A stretch of DNA of 64,000 nt from Pseudovibrio ascidiaceicola. Lineage in GTDB: Bacteria > Pseudomonadota > Alphaproteobacteria > Rhizobiales > Stappiaceae. The stretch spans positions 310,001-374,000 of the forward strand of contig NZ_FOSK01000004.1 in the NCBI RefSeq assembly GCF_900114245.1. Direction: 5' to 3'. How positions within the stretch are numbered: the first letter of the stretch is position 1; every line of letters starts with the position of its first letter. The notes beneath the pieces were generated by a model that did not search any database, was not told where the DNA came from, and worked only from the letters and a program-made list of their open reading frames with translations. A program made the position numbers and the translations under genes. This document shows, in pieces, positions 45,522 to 54,257 of this stretch.

Positions 45522-45890
45522 TTAAAGGATGGCCTTCGCGATGTGACGGGAGATCTCAACCAGCTCCTCCAGATTGTAGAACCTGAACTTCACCTTCCCA
45601 AGCCCAGATATAACGAGGTCGAGCTCAACATCTGCGTCCAGCGTGCCAGCTGTCTCGACAGAATACGCCGTCACCTTCTTATAAGGGATCGATGTGAAGT
45701 CACGCTTCTTGCCGGTAAAGCCCTGCACGTCGATTGGCATAACCCGTAAGTTTGTAAAAACAACGCCATCCCGACCAGTTGAATAAGAACCTATAACTTC
45801 CTCCCCCTCAATCAGCAGCCCTGGCACCAGCTCTGCAAAGCTGTCATCTGATGACAACGAGAATTTGCTATGGACATCAAAATCTATCAT
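45522..45890 (-). CDS. Bacterial PH-domain (bPH_1) protein
   Basis: A 122-residue single-domain protein. The pattern LIEGEEVIGSYSTGRDGVVFTNLRVMPIDVQGFTGKKRDFTSIPYKKVTAYSVE matches the bacterial pleckstrin-homology-like fold, a seven-strand barrel closed by the C-terminal helix (LEELVEISRHIAKAIL). Cytosolic, role unknown; it usually forms oligomeric rings. It lies immediately outside the left attachment site of the integrated element, so it was the left neighbour of the tRNA-Ser gene before insertion. Confidence 0.8.
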   Translation of the reverse strand: MIDFDVHSKFSLSSDDSFAELVPGLLIEGEEVIGSYSTGRDGVVFTNLRVMPIDVQGFTGKKRDFTSIPYKKVTAYSVETAGTLDADVELDLVISGLGKVKFRFYNLEELVEISRHIAKAIL

Positions 45891-46112
45891 TCAATCCTCA
45901 CTCAAAATTGCTAATGACAATTACATCAACTTAAAATTGAACTCAACATTATGTGTGAGCGCTGAGAGCATCTGAAAATGAGAAACATCAGCAGCATGAG
46001 AACTGCCTGCGATGGACTAACTCAGAGATGAGATGTGATATCGGGAAGGTTGGAAAGAAAAACGCAGAAAAACTGCCAGATAGCTTTGAGTTATTCTGAT
46101 TTCCAGGGGAAT

Positions 46113-46134
46113 TAATGGCGGAGAGACAGGGATT
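46113..46134. repeat. attL: left copy of the 22-bp attachment core
   Basis: This 22-bp sequence (TAATGGCGGAGAGACAGGGA plus two Ts) is identical to 57907-57928, which overlaps the 3' end of the tRNA-Ser gene. The flanking bases differ at once on both sides. Only the 3' fragment of the tRNA gene is present here, as expected for the displaced end after integration into a tRNA gene. Confidence 0.92.
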
Positions 46135-46260
46135 AACCTGTCGACTTGAAATCAATGCTTTAGTTTGCCCAGCCTCGGCAACACCCCCACTGAAACTATT
46201 AGACTTTTTCTCGAAACGACCAGCCCCTTTTTCTCCCTTCTCAGAGGGGAGGAAGCGGCC

Positions 46261-46437
46261 ATGAACAGCCTGCAAACACCCTCTCTGAACGTGCCGCAAG
46301 AGCTGAAATCCATCGCCCATGAAGTGCGTAGGATTGGCACCCGCCGCAGGTCAAATCCAGAGACGTTTCTGGTCGAGAAAGAGGAAGCCAGCGAACGCCT
46401 TCTGAAGCTCGCCAAAGCGCTGGAGGTGATCCAGTGA
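46261..46437 (+). CDS. Small element protein
   Basis: A 58-residue, charged, probably helical protein (MNSLQTPSLNVPQELKSIAH to KLAKALEVIQ) with a GAGGAA box 7 nt before its ATG. Its stop overlaps the GTG start of the next gene (GTGA), so the two are translationally coupled. No family recognised. First rightward gene of the integrated element. Confidence 0.65.
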   Translation: MNSLQTPSLNVPQELKSIAHEVRRIGTRRRSNPETFLVEKEEASERLLKLAKALEVIQ

Positions 46438-47237
46438 GCAACATCACCAGAATCCAAGCCAAGCCCTCTCAGGCCAGTTCTTTCGCTGTGCAGTACTCTG
46501 ACAAACAGAACTGGTGCGTTGCCATCACCAAGGACCGCAACCTCTCTGCAAATGATGTCCGCGTAGGCATCATCCTATGCGAGCACATAAACGCTAGATC
46601 CGGCAGAGCATGGCCGTCCATGGAAACACTCGCCGCAGAAGCTAACGCCAGCCCAAGAACCGCAAAACGCGCCATCAAGAAGCTCTCAATGCTTGGCTAC
46701 ATCACCATTACGCGGAAAACCGGCAGAGGTAATTCCAACGTTTACGAGCTGGTTTTGGCCTCCGTAAAAGGTGACACCACTGACACTATTTACGAAGAAA
46801 AGGGGGACACGCCTGACACCTTTTATACCCCAAAAGGTGACAAAACAGACGAGAAAGAGTGCCAAAACCCGACCGAAAAGGGTGACACCGCTGGCACGCA
46901 AAATAAAACAAATAATAAAATAAAAATAACAAAACACGCGCCCGCGCACGAGGCGCCACCGGTTGCCAAGTCGCATTTCGTCAGCGTCAACGACGCAATC
47001 TGGCCTCATGTGCAAGCGGCCTACCAGCAGCTCAAGCACGACCGACTGCATCCGCAGCAATTCCGAAAAGGCTTTGGAGGAATGGTAGACACCAAGGTCT
47101 TTGCCAAAGCATATCTTCTGCAAGCAGGCCAAGACATCACGCCCAAGCTCGCCCCATACCATCCACCAGCAACGCACCAACAGCAAACCACCCCGCCGGA
47201 AGGCTGGATCGATCCGCAGCTGGCGGGGGCAGGCTAG
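46434..47237 (+). CDS. Helix-turn-helix replication/regulatory protein with KGD repeats
   Basis: A 267-residue protein. A winged helix-turn-helix of the phage replication-initiator type covers about residues 38-110 (SANDVRVGIILCEHINARSGRAWPSMETLAAEANASPRTAKRAIKKLSMLGYI). A linker follows with four KGD-(T/K) units (at 112, 123, 134 and 149), the first three exactly 11 residues apart, then a Thr/Asn/Lys-rich stretch and a C-terminal domain. The GTG start overlaps the previous gene. By position and fold it may initiate replication of the excised element; this is inference. Confidence 0.7.
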   Translation: MSNITRIQAKPSQASSFAVQYSDKQNWCVAITKDRNLSANDVRVGIILCEHINARSGRAWPSMETLAAEANASPRTAKRAIKKLSMLGYITITRKTGRGNSNVYELVLASVKGDTTDTIYEEKGDTPDTFYTPKGDKTDEKECQNPTEKGDTAGTQNKTNNKIKITKHAPAHEAPPVAKSHFVSVNDAIWPHVQAAYQQLKHDRLHPQQFRKGFGGMVDTKVFAKAYLLQAGQDITPKLAPYHPPATHQQQTTPPEGWIDPQLAGAG

Positions 47238-47355
47238 GTTGGGTCCTTCCCACCAATGCTCAGTACGGGGGTGCAACACCCCGGGCTCTGGCTACAGATC
47301 GATTTGAAATTGCCTAAACGCAACAGCAGTTTAGAGAGGAATTTAGGCCTAAACC

Positions 47356-47895
47356 ATGCAGTCAGCGCATAGCTCGGGCGAGCAACAAATCAGCATTTTC
47401 GGGCAGGTTGCCGAGCCGGAGCAACGCACCGCCACCAAGGCCCAGTTCGCGGAAATTCTCGGCGTGTCCCGGGGCCGCATCTCTCAGCTCATCAAGGAAG
47501 GCTTGCCCACACTGGGCAACGGGCGGGTTGATATCAAGCTCGGCAAAGCCTGGTACGTTGCCAACACCAGCGCCACCAAGCGCAAGTCGCTGGCGGAGGA
47601 CGTACCCCTCACCCCAAAGGGCGAGCTGGAGCGCATCAAGGCGGAGCTGGCAAAGCTGGAGCTGGAACGGGAGCTTGGCAACATCATCGACAAGCACGCC
47701 GCCCAGAAGGTGATCTTTGAACGCGCCAGGGCGGAGCGGGATGCGTGGATGGGCTGGGCGAGCCGCGCTGCCTCCACCCTCTCCGCCGAGCTGGGCAGCG
47801 ATCCGCGAGAAACCTACGCCATCCTTGATCGCCTCGTCCGTGATCACCTCGCCGACCTTGCGCAAACACCGCTGGAGGATCTTGCCAATGTCTGA
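47356..47895 (+). CDS. terS: Terminase small subunit (Nu1-like)
   Basis: A 179-residue protein. The N-terminal winged helix-turn-helix (TATKAQFAEILGVSRGRISQLIKEGLPTLGNGRVDI) is of the lambda Nu1 type, and a long helical coiled-coil (GELERIKAELAKLELERELG) serves oligomerisation. It recognises the packaging site on the DNA and loads the large subunit. Its last 8 bp overlap the start of terL, and both are read rightward. This TerS should define which genome the element packages. Confidence 0.82.
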   Translation: MQSAHSSGEQQISIFGQVAEPEQRTATKAQFAEILGVSRGRISQLIKEGLPTLGNGRVDIKLGKAWYVANTSATKRKSLAEDVPLTPKGELERIKAELAKLELERELGNIIDKHAAQKVIFERARAERDAWMGWASRAASTLSAELGSDPRETYAILDRLVRDHLADLAQTPLEDLANV

Positions 47896-49744
47896 CCTCG
47901 CCACCACCACCGCCTCATGGGCAGACGCAATCTGGCGCGAGGCATTGGCACCGGAGCGACAGCTCACCGTCAGCCAGTGGGCCAACGCCTATCGCCAGCT
48001 GCCACCCACCAGTGCTGAGCCGGGGCGATGGAAAACCGAGCGTGTGCCGTATCTGGGCGAGATCATGGATTGCCTGTCCACCGCCTCCCAGGTGGAGCGG
48101 GTGGTGTTTATGGCGGGTGCGCAGGTGGGCAAGACGGAGGCCGGGCTCAACTGGATCGGCTATGTCATCGACCACGCGCCAGGAATGATGTTGTTGGTGA
48201 TGCCTTCGCTGGATATGCTCAAGCGCAACAGCCGCACGCGTATAGATCCGCTCATCAGCGACACGCCAGCCCTCAAGGCCAAGGTGGCTGCACCCAAAAC
48301 CCGCGAGAAAGGCAACACCATCGCCATGAAAAGCTTTGTGGGCGGTGAGCTGGTGATGACGGGAGCGAACGCCCCAACGGGTCTGCGCTCAACACCCGTG
48401 CGCTATATTTTTCTGGATGAGGTGGACGGCTATCCGGTGGATGCAGATGGTGAAGGCGATCCGGTGGAACTGGCGATCCGGCGCACGGCGACCTATGCAG
48501 GCAAGAAGAAGATTTATCTGTGTTCCACGCCAACCCTTTCCGGTGTGTCGCGCATTGAAAAGGCTTATGCGGAATCCGATCAACGCAAGTTCTTCGTGCC
48601 CTGCCCGCACTGCGGCGCTATGCAGGTGATTGCGTGGGCGCGGATCAAGTGGCCGGAGGGGGAACCGCTGAAAGCAACACTGCATTGTGAGCATTGCGGC
48701 GAGCCGATTGAGGAGCGGCACAAGCTGAAAATGCTGGCGCAAGGTCAGTGGCAGGCGACCAAGGATGGCGATGGCCGCACGGCGGGGTTTTGGTTACCCG
48801 GGCTGTATTCTCCGTTTGAGACGTGGGGCGAGATGGCAGCGGAGTTTCTCACCGTCAAAAGCGATCCGCCACGGCTGCAAACCTTCGTCAACACACGGCT
48901 GGGAGAAGCCTATGAGGACCGCGACACGGCACCGATTGAGGCGGAGCGTCTGCTGAGCCGGTGTGAGCCGTTTGGCGAGATCCTGCCGGATGAGGTGGCG
49001 CTGATCACGGCGGGCGTGGATACGCAGGATGACCGACTGGAGCTGGAGATTGTTGGCTGGGGCAAAGGGGAGGAAAGCTGGAGCCTGGACTATCAGGTGC
49101 TTTGGGGTGATCCGGCGTTTCCGGAAGTGTGGCAGCAGCTGGATGCAGTGCTGTTGAAGCGCTACCCACACGTACGAGACGTGCCCCCTCTGCCCATTTC
49201 AGCCGTGGCGATCGACAGCGGCGGGCACAGAACGCCCAATGTGATGGAGTATGTGCAACCACGCCAAAACCGCCGTGTGTGGGCGATCAAAGGGCGCGGT
49301 GGCCCGGGCATTCCCGCATGGCCCAAACGCCCGCCAAAGCTCAAGGCAGGTCAGCTGGCCCCGCTTTACATTGTGGGCGTGGACAGCCTCAAACACACGC
49401 TGATTTCACGGTTACGCATAGAAACCGCCAGTGCGGGTTACTGCCATTTTCCGGAGGGGCGAGATCTGGACTACTTCCGCGGCATCACCGCCGAAAAGCC
49501 CGTTCGGGTGTACAAGGGCGGTGTTGCCAAAATCAAATGGGTGGCCGATAGCGGGGTACGGAATGAGCCGCTGGATTGTCGGGTGTATGCCAGTGCTGCG
49601 TTGCATGGGTTGGCTGCGAGTGGTGTGAGGGCGGAGCAGGCTATTAAGGCATTACAAGAAAAGCCAAAGAATAAATCCCAAACGAATCAAAACCCCAAGA
49701 ATTATTATGGAAAGGTAATAGTAAGATCGAAATATCTTGACTAA
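47888..49744 (+). CDS. terL: Terminase large subunit (GpA family)
   Basis: A 618-residue packaging motor and nuclease. Walker A is AGAQVGKTE, Walker B YIFLDEVD with the catalytic Glu, and a coupling STPT motif follows. A CPHCG...CEHCG zinc-binding pair lies mid-protein, and the nuclease domain starts near VALITAGVDTQDDRLELEIVGWG. The family is GpA of lambda-like phages. The ATG at 47888 has GGAGG 9 nt upstream; a longer frame overlaps terS out of phase. The C-terminal 30 residues are Lys/Asn-rich and more AT-rich than the rest. Confidence 0.93.
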   Translation: MSDLATTTASWADAIWREALAPERQLTVSQWANAYRQLPPTSAEPGRWKTERVPYLGEIMDCLSTASQVERVVFMAGAQVGKTEAGLNWIGYVIDHAPGMMLLVMPSLDMLKRNSRTRIDPLISDTPALKAKVAAPKTREKGNTIAMKSFVGGELVMTGANAPTGLRSTPVRYIFLDEVDGYPVDADGEGDPVELAIRRTATYAGKKKIYLCSTPTLSGVSRIEKAYAESDQRKFFVPCPHCGAMQVIAWARIKWPEGEPLKATLHCEHCGEPIEERHKLKMLAQGQWQATKDGDGRTAGFWLPGLYSPFETWGEMAAEFLTVKSDPPRLQTFVNTRLGEAYEDRDTAPIEAERLLSRCEPFGEILPDEVALITAGVDTQDDRLELEIVGWGKGEESWSLDYQVLWGDPAFPEVWQQLDAVLLKRYPHVRDVPPLPISAVAIDSGGHRTPNVMEYVQPRQNRRVWAIKGRGGPGIPAWPKRPPKLKAGQLAPLYIVGVDSLKHTLISRLRIETASAGYCHFPEGRDLDYFRGITAEKPVRVYKGGVAKIKWVADSGVRNEPLDCRVYASAALHGLAASGVRAEQAIKALQEKPKNKSQTNQNPKNYYGKVIVRSKYLD

Positions 49745-50175
49745 CAATCGTAGTAGGTTGACACACGGCAACCCTCAAAGATTAACAGACAATTAATGGA
49801 CTGCGATTTCCACTATTTTCGGGGAAAACCTCAAAAAAAGCAACAAGTCATTGATTTAAAATAACTTTCTTCTTTTTCATCTAGTAGTATTCTCTTACAT
49901 ATATACCCTCTTTTAGGGTAGATATGGGGACATAACCGCTTACCGTTACGCCCTAATGACTTGTAATATCTGAAAATCACTTTTAGAAATATTGGTGTCG
50001 AAACGACAAAACGACCCAGAGCGGCCACTCTGAGTCGTTGTTAGTCGGGGCGAGGTTCGCACTAACCGAGAGTCATCGCGAGCCCTTAAAGGTAAACCCC
50101 ACTACATATTTGTGTAGCTGGTTTGTTGCCTGTTAGCAAGATGACTCTGTTGATATTGATCGTAAGAGGTAAATA
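49745..50175. other. AT-rich intergenic region within the element
   Basis: 431 bp between terL and a small gene. It holds a rightward TTGACA (49757-49762) without a convincing -10, and a hairpin ACGAC-CAGAG/CTCTG-GTCGT (50011-50038, one mismatch). It may separate early from late regions; no gene is supported. Confidence 0.35.
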
Positions 50176-50376
50176 ATGATCAATCACAACGGGCCAATTA
50201 AGGCAGTTCGTACACCATCTCGCAGAATTCCAATTTGTGAGATTCCAATGATCAAGAAACGCATTCATCAGGGTGAGTTCTTGAATAGGATCGCTGCGGA
50301 CTATGACGTGAATCCTGGACGGATCTCAGAGATCAAAAATGGTCAACGATACGCGGAAATTCCTCCCGCCGCCTAA
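50176..50376 (+). CDS. Small phage-type helix-turn-helix protein
   Basis: A 66-residue protein. Residues 25-60 (MIKKRIHQGEFLNRIAADYDVNPGRISEIKNGQRY) look like a compact helix-turn-helix found in small alphaphage proteins. An AGAGG box sits before the ATG. It reads toward the leftward cargo genes and is probably a regulator; the target is unknown. Confidence 0.6.
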   Translation: MINHNGPIKAVRTPSRRIPICEIPMIKKRIHQGEFLNRIAADYDVNPGRISEIKNGQRYAEIPPAA

Positions 50377-50489
50377 GGTCACTCTAGAGAGATGCAGCTT
50401 CGGTTGCATCTCTCGAATAACTCAAGTTCTCAAATGAATAATGCCGCCCATTTTTGAGCGGCATTAAAAAGAATAAGGACATAGTGAGT

Positions 50490-50699
50490 TTATGCTTCAA
50501 GCCACATCTTGGCAGACGCACTTGAACCGCTACGCTCTTCGCCATCAAACTTAAGAGACTTGAGACCCTTTTCTTTAGCGAGAGCGGCAAAGCGACCTTT
50601 TGCTTTGGTCGGCGCATTTGTCTCGCGAACAAGGACCCTTTTGACTGCTTTTGTCTTCCTCTCAAGTTTGGCTGAACTTTTATAGCAAGCCAAAGTCAT
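50490..50699 (-). CDS. Small basic protein coupled to the 202-aa gene
   Basis: A 69-residue, strongly basic protein (MTLACYKSSAKLERKTKAVK to SGSSASAKMWLEA). Its ATG lies one base after the TGA stop of the gene at 50701-51309 (TGA-G-ATG), so translation is coupled. No family recognised. It could bind nucleic acid. The two genes form a leftward pair inside an otherwise rightward element, as accessory cargo or toxin-antitoxin pairs often do. Confidence 0.55.
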   Translation of the reverse strand: MTLACYKSSAKLERKTKAVKRVLVRETNAPTKAKGRFAALAKEKGLKSLKFDGEERSGSSASAKMWLEA

Positions 50700-50700
50700 C

Positions 50701-51309
50701 TCATCTCTCCAGTTCACAGTACTCATTTTGAGCATCATAAGAGAACCCAAATTCTTGAACGTAGTACTGTATCAACTTGTCATTAGCTGGCTTTTCTAGC
50801 CTTATCTTTGACTTACCCATATAATGGGCAAATCGATCCGCGATATCAAGCAAAATCAATGTTACATATCCTTTAAGCAAATGGGTGTCGTCAGGGTTTC
50901 CTTCTGCGACATAGATTGTAACAGCGTGTTTTTTAACGCGAATAAGACAAAGCGCAGCAAGAATATCCGCTGCACCATTGTTGTAAAACAAGCTTAATAA
51001 AAACCTCTCTTTATTACCATCCGCTGATTTCCAGTACTCTTCCCAATCTAGATTCAAGTCTTTAGACGCATGCTTGCCGTAATTGTGATGCCCCAACCAA
51101 TCTTTTTTCCAAGTCTCGATACACTGGCTTGTCGTCAGTTTCGCTTTTATTTGAAATTCACTATCAACAGAGGGATAATCTTGATCACTTTGAAAGATAC
51201 CCGAAAACTCATCGACCGACTCGCTTGCAGCTTTCCTTAAGCTATTCAATTTCTTATTTTTTAATAGGTTTACTTTCCGCATCACTTGATATGTCATTTG
51301 ACGACACAT
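50701..51309 (-). CDS. Unknown protein, possible GNAT-like C-terminus
   Basis: A 202-residue soluble protein of low GC. The N-terminal 100 residues are polar and Trp/Lys-rich. The C-terminal half has strand-helix pattern LCLIRVKKHAVTIYVAEGN, a helix LKGYVTLILLDIADRFAHYMG, then IRLEKPANDKLIQYYVQEFGF, which resembles the end of an acetyltransferase fold, though no acetyl-CoA loop is evident. Upstream starts at 51309, 51297 or 51282 are possible. Coupled to the 69-aa gene. Confidence 0.5.
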   Translation of the reverse strand: MCRQMTYQVMRKVNLLKNKKLNSLRKAASESVDEFSGIFQSDQDYPSVDSEFQIKAKLTTSQCIETWKKDWLGHHNYGKHASKDLNLDWEEYWKSADGNKERFLLSLFYNNGAADILAALCLIRVKKHAVTIYVAEGNPDDTHLLKGYVTLILLDIADRFAHYMGKSKIRLEKPANDKLIQYYVQEFGFSYDAQNEYCELER

Positions 51310-51384
51310 ACCTTTGCTTAAATTATAAAGTATAACTATCTTTTCTTGTACAACTTCATGTTATCTCAACGCAACCGAATAACG

Positions 51385-51609
51385 CTATTTCCTCAATCTC
51401 ACCCCTACACCACCACCATTTTCAGGAATAAACTCCACTCCAGCTTCCTCTAGAGCGGTCTGCATAGCATTCAGATTGTTGATCCTTGGTACTCGAGCAC
51501 CACGCTCAAAGTCAGCAAGAGTTTGCGCTCCAACGTTAGCCATTGAAGCAAGTTCTTTTTGCGACATTCCTATGAGTGCTCTGGCAGCCCGACACTGTGC
51601 TGGAGTCAA
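51385..51609 (-). CDS. XRE-family repressor of the integrated element
   Basis: A 74-residue Cro/CI-type helix-turn-helix protein (TPAQCRAARALIGMSQKELA, then NVGAQTLADFERGARVP, then FIPENGGGVGVRLRK), a common compact phage repressor. A TTG start at 51609 is chosen because GGAG lies 7 nt upstream and homology begins at TPAQCRAAR; the longer frame to 51678 would cover the operator region. Divergent from the gene at 51705, with repeated TTGATA/TATCAA half sites in between, so it probably controls the switch out of the quiescent state. Confidence 0.82.
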   Translation of the reverse strand: MTPAQCRAARALIGMSQKELASMANVGAQTLADFERGARVPRINNLNAMQTALEEAGVEFIPENGGGVGVRLRK

Positions 51610-51615
51610 TACATT

Positions 51616-51692
51616 TCTCCAATATTGATATTTTATATTGACTTCGTATTGAAGTTGATAGATTTTATCAAAATACAACTTTTATATCAATC
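51616..51692. promoter_or_regulatory. Operator region of the XRE repressor
   Basis: Several copies of an ATTGATA/TATCAAT half site occur between the divergent genes. They include TTGATA (51655-51660) and TATCAA (51666-51671) as an inverted pair with 5 bp between, plus AATATTGATA at 51621-51630. Layout and AT-richness fit a repressor-operator region. Confidence 0.5.
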
Positions 51693-51704
51693 ATGGAGAA
51701 CGCG

Positions 51705-52112
51705 ATGAAAGACCTTTTTCGCGAACGGGAGAAGTGCGCCCAAAACCCGGACCGCCGCGCGGTGCTGACCGGAAGCCTCGCCAGCATTGCTGTGGTGGCA
51801 ACACCCAGCGCCAAAGCCGCCCCACACGATCCCCTCCCCGAACTGGCAGAGCGCTACAAAACCGCCTGCCAGCACTACTGCGAGCTGAAGATCCCCAAAT
51901 CCGCCAGCTTTGCCGAGGAGGACGCCCTCCTGCGCCCCTACAGCGATGCAGTGACCACCACCTACCACCACCTCATCGACACCCCGGCCCCAACCCTCAC
52001 CGGCATAATCACCAAACTCCGCCTCTTCCTCGAAGAAATGACAGTAGCCGGACACCTAGACCCCGACTACGCCCTCATCGCCTCCGCACTGAAGGATTGT
52101 GAGACACTATAA
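51705..52112 (+). CDS. Element protein with twin-arginine-like N-terminus
   Basis: A 135-residue protein. Near its start DRRAVLTGSLASIAVVATPSAKA resembles a Tat signal peptide (RR, hydrophobic run, A-x-A), followed by a helical domain of about 90 residues. A GGAGAA box 6 nt before 51705 makes this ATG better than that at 51693. It is the first gene to the right of the repressor operator. No family recognised; export of a satellite-encoded protein would be unusual, so the RR motif could be coincidental. Confidence 0.6.
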   Translation: MKDLFREREKCAQNPDRRAVLTGSLASIAVVATPSAKAAPHDPLPELAERYKTACQHYCELKIPKSASFAEEDALLRPYSDAVTTTYHHLIDTPAPTLTGIITKLRLFLEEMTVAGHLDPDYALIASALKDCETL

Positions 52113-52160
52113 AATAATTCATTGAATTATTTATTGACAGGAGATGGCGCCTGAAGCAAA

Positions 52161-52835
52161 ATGCAGTCAATGAGTTTAATGGGTGATCAAATGAGCAAGA
52201 CAGCAGAAACTCTCCGCAAGGGCCTCAGTCAGGAACAGCAAGAGACACTGGATATTCTTCTGGCTGACGACGAGCGCACTTATCTGGAGTACCTCTCAGG
52301 GTTTTCTCAGGAAGAGCTCCAGAAGTACCTGGACGGCATGCAGGTCGTTGGTCTTGCAAAACAACACGAACAGAGAGCACTCCTTCGCTTTAACGAGCGC
52401 AGACACAAACTCGCCGCTGTCGTGGAAGTGAGCAAAATCTCAAAGATCACTCTACGCAACTGGCTGACACGCGGACAGCTGAAACTAGATGCAGAAGACG
52501 GCCACACCAAAAGCGGCTGGAGAGCATTTTCCGAGCGCGATACAATTCACATTACCCTTGCAGCGCATCTGAGCCGGATGGGCGTTCCTGTCACCCATTT
52601 TGATGACATCATCACTCCAATCCTGAAATTTATTGAGGGACTGGCCACCCGCTCTCACGGCTTTGCAACTGAACCTCTCTTCCTCATCACCAATGAAAAT
52701 GGCTGGGATCTGCAGTCCTACGGCGGAGGCACCCTGCCAAAGCCTGATGAGCTGCCCTCAGTCTACATGGTCGTAAACCCCGCCAAGATTCTCAATGAAG
52801 TCATGACCGGCCTTTACGGCCCTCAGAGAGGATAA
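52161..52835 (+). CDS. MerR-like helix-turn-helix element protein
   Basis: A 224-residue protein. After a helical N-terminal part (TAETLRKGLSQEQQETLDILL) comes a MerR-type unit around residues 90-145 (SKISKITLRNWLTRGQLKLDAEDG, then FSERDTIHITLAAHLSRMGVPV), followed by a C-terminal domain of unknown type. Several ATGs (52161, 52170, 52179, 52191) are candidate starts. It ends 6 bp before the portal gene, so it is in the late operon and may be a late-gene regulator. Confidence 0.6.
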   Translation: MQSMSLMGDQMSKTAETLRKGLSQEQQETLDILLADDERTYLEYLSGFSQEELQKYLDGMQVVGLAKQHEQRALLRFNERRHKLAAVVEVSKISKITLRNWLTRGQLKLDAEDGHTKSGWRAFSERDTIHITLAAHLSRMGVPVTHFDDIITPILKFIEGLATRSHGFATEPLFLITNENGWDLQSYGGGTLPKPDELPSVYMVVNPAKILNEVMTGLYGPQRG

Positions 52836-52841
52836 GGCATT

Positions 52842-54257
52842 ATGATCCAGCCCCGCCGCCCACTTGCAAAACGCCTTCAGAACCTTGTCGCCCGGATGAT
52901 TGGGCTGGAGGCAGCTGGACGGGGGCACAGGTGGCAGGGCATCGCGGGGATCGGCAATCTTTCCGAGGCAACCGCAGCCGGATCAAAGACCATTCAAGAG
53001 CGCGGGGTTGCGCTTTCCACCAACAACCCATGGGGACACGCCGCTGTCTCCGGCCTTGTTGCCAATTACATCGGCGCTGGCATCGTCACCCGCCCCAAAT
53101 TCCCAACAGACACCATCCGCGATAAGATCCAGAAAGCCCATGAACGCTGGCTGGAGACTTGCGACTTTGAAGGTCGGCACGACTTCTACGGCCTGCAGGC
53201 CCAGTTGATGCGCGAGATTGTGGTGAAGGGTGAAAGCTTCGTCCAGCTGGTACAGACCGGAACTGACCTAAAGCTGAAGCTCATTCCCGCCGACATGGTG
53301 GACGCTACGTTGTTCCGCGAGCTGGAAGGCAAAGGCCACATTTTCGCAGGCGTCGAGTTTGATGCAGACGGCAGACGCATCGCCTACCACGTTCTGCCCC
53401 GCCGCCGTGGCACCGCTCTACTACAAAACCTTGGACACATCCGCGTCCCTGCTGAAGATATGTTGCATGTGTTTGTGCCACTGGAGCCAGGACAAGTGCG
53501 CGGCCTTTCATGGCTCTCTCCTGTCCTGCTTCGCGCTCAATCACTGGACAGCTACGAAGACGCCCAGTTGGAACGCCAACGGGTTGCGGCTTTGTTTGCT
53601 GGCTTTGTGAGAGACGTCAACGGACAAGCCAATCCATTCGATGGTGAGCAAAAGAATGGCCTTTTAGAAACAGGCATGGAGCCGGGAGCGCTACACTTCC
53701 TGCCACCGGGATCAGACATCGAATTCCCCAACCTGCCGGACGTGAAAGACTTCCCCGCCTTCATCCAGTGGCAGCTGAGAGCCATGGCCGCAGGACTTGG
53801 CATCACCTACGAGCAGCTGACAGGCGACTATTCCAACTCCAATTACTCCTCCAGCCGCGCGGCCCTGCTTGAGTTCCGCCGTAAGGTGGAGAGCATCCAG
53901 CACCTTGTTCTGGTCAAGCAGTTCCTACAGCCGATCTATGAGCGTTTTGTGGGACTGCTGGCCCTACGCGGAACGCTGGATCTAGGCGCCTATTCCGCAG
54001 AGCCGGAGGCCTTCCACGCCGCCGAGTACCTGCCACCCGCATGGCCTTGGGTCGACCCAGAAAAAGACGCCAAAGCCGCAGTTATCGAGATTGAAAACGG
54101 ACTGACCAGCCGGACCCGGGTTGTCGCGCAGCGCGGCTTCTCTGTCGAGGAAATCGACGAGGAGCGCAAACGCGACACAGACAGGGAGCGGGGTATTGGT
54201 CAACAGATGTCCGCTGGCACCAACCCCGCTCCCTCAACTGAAGGAAAAGCTGCATGA
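52842..54257 (+). CDS. Phage portal protein (lambda gpB family)
   Basis: A 471-residue portal protein, the dodecameric ring through which DNA enters the capsid. Typical segments are STNNPWGHAAVSGLVANYIGAGI near residue 60, VKGESFVQLVQ, PAEDMLHVFVPLEPGQVRGLSWL, and FIQWQLRAMAAGLGITYEQLTGDYSNSNYSSSRAALLEFRR. That last block is the hallmark of lambda-type portals. Its stop overlaps the next start by 4 bp (ATGA). Length and motifs look complete, so it is probably functional. Confidence 0.93.
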   Translation: MIQPRRPLAKRLQNLVARMIGLEAAGRGHRWQGIAGIGNLSEATAAGSKTIQERGVALSTNNPWGHAAVSGLVANYIGAGIVTRPKFPTDTIRDKIQKAHERWLETCDFEGRHDFYGLQAQLMREIVVKGESFVQLVQTGTDLKLKLIPADMVDATLFRELEGKGHIFAGVEFDADGRRIAYHVLPRRRGTALLQNLGHIRVPAEDMLHVFVPLEPGQVRGLSWLSPVLLRAQSLDSYEDAQLERQRVAALFAGFVRDVNGQANPFDGEQKNGLLETGMEPGALHFLPPGSDIEFPNLPDVKDFPAFIQWQLRAMAAGLGITYEQLTGDYSNSNYSSSRAALLEFRRKVESIQHLVLVKQFLQPIYERFVGLLALRGTLDLGAYSAEPEAFHAAEYLPPAWPWVDPEKDAKAAVIEIENGLTSRTRVVAQRGFSVEEIDEERKRDTDRERGIGQQMSAGTNPAPSTEGKAA

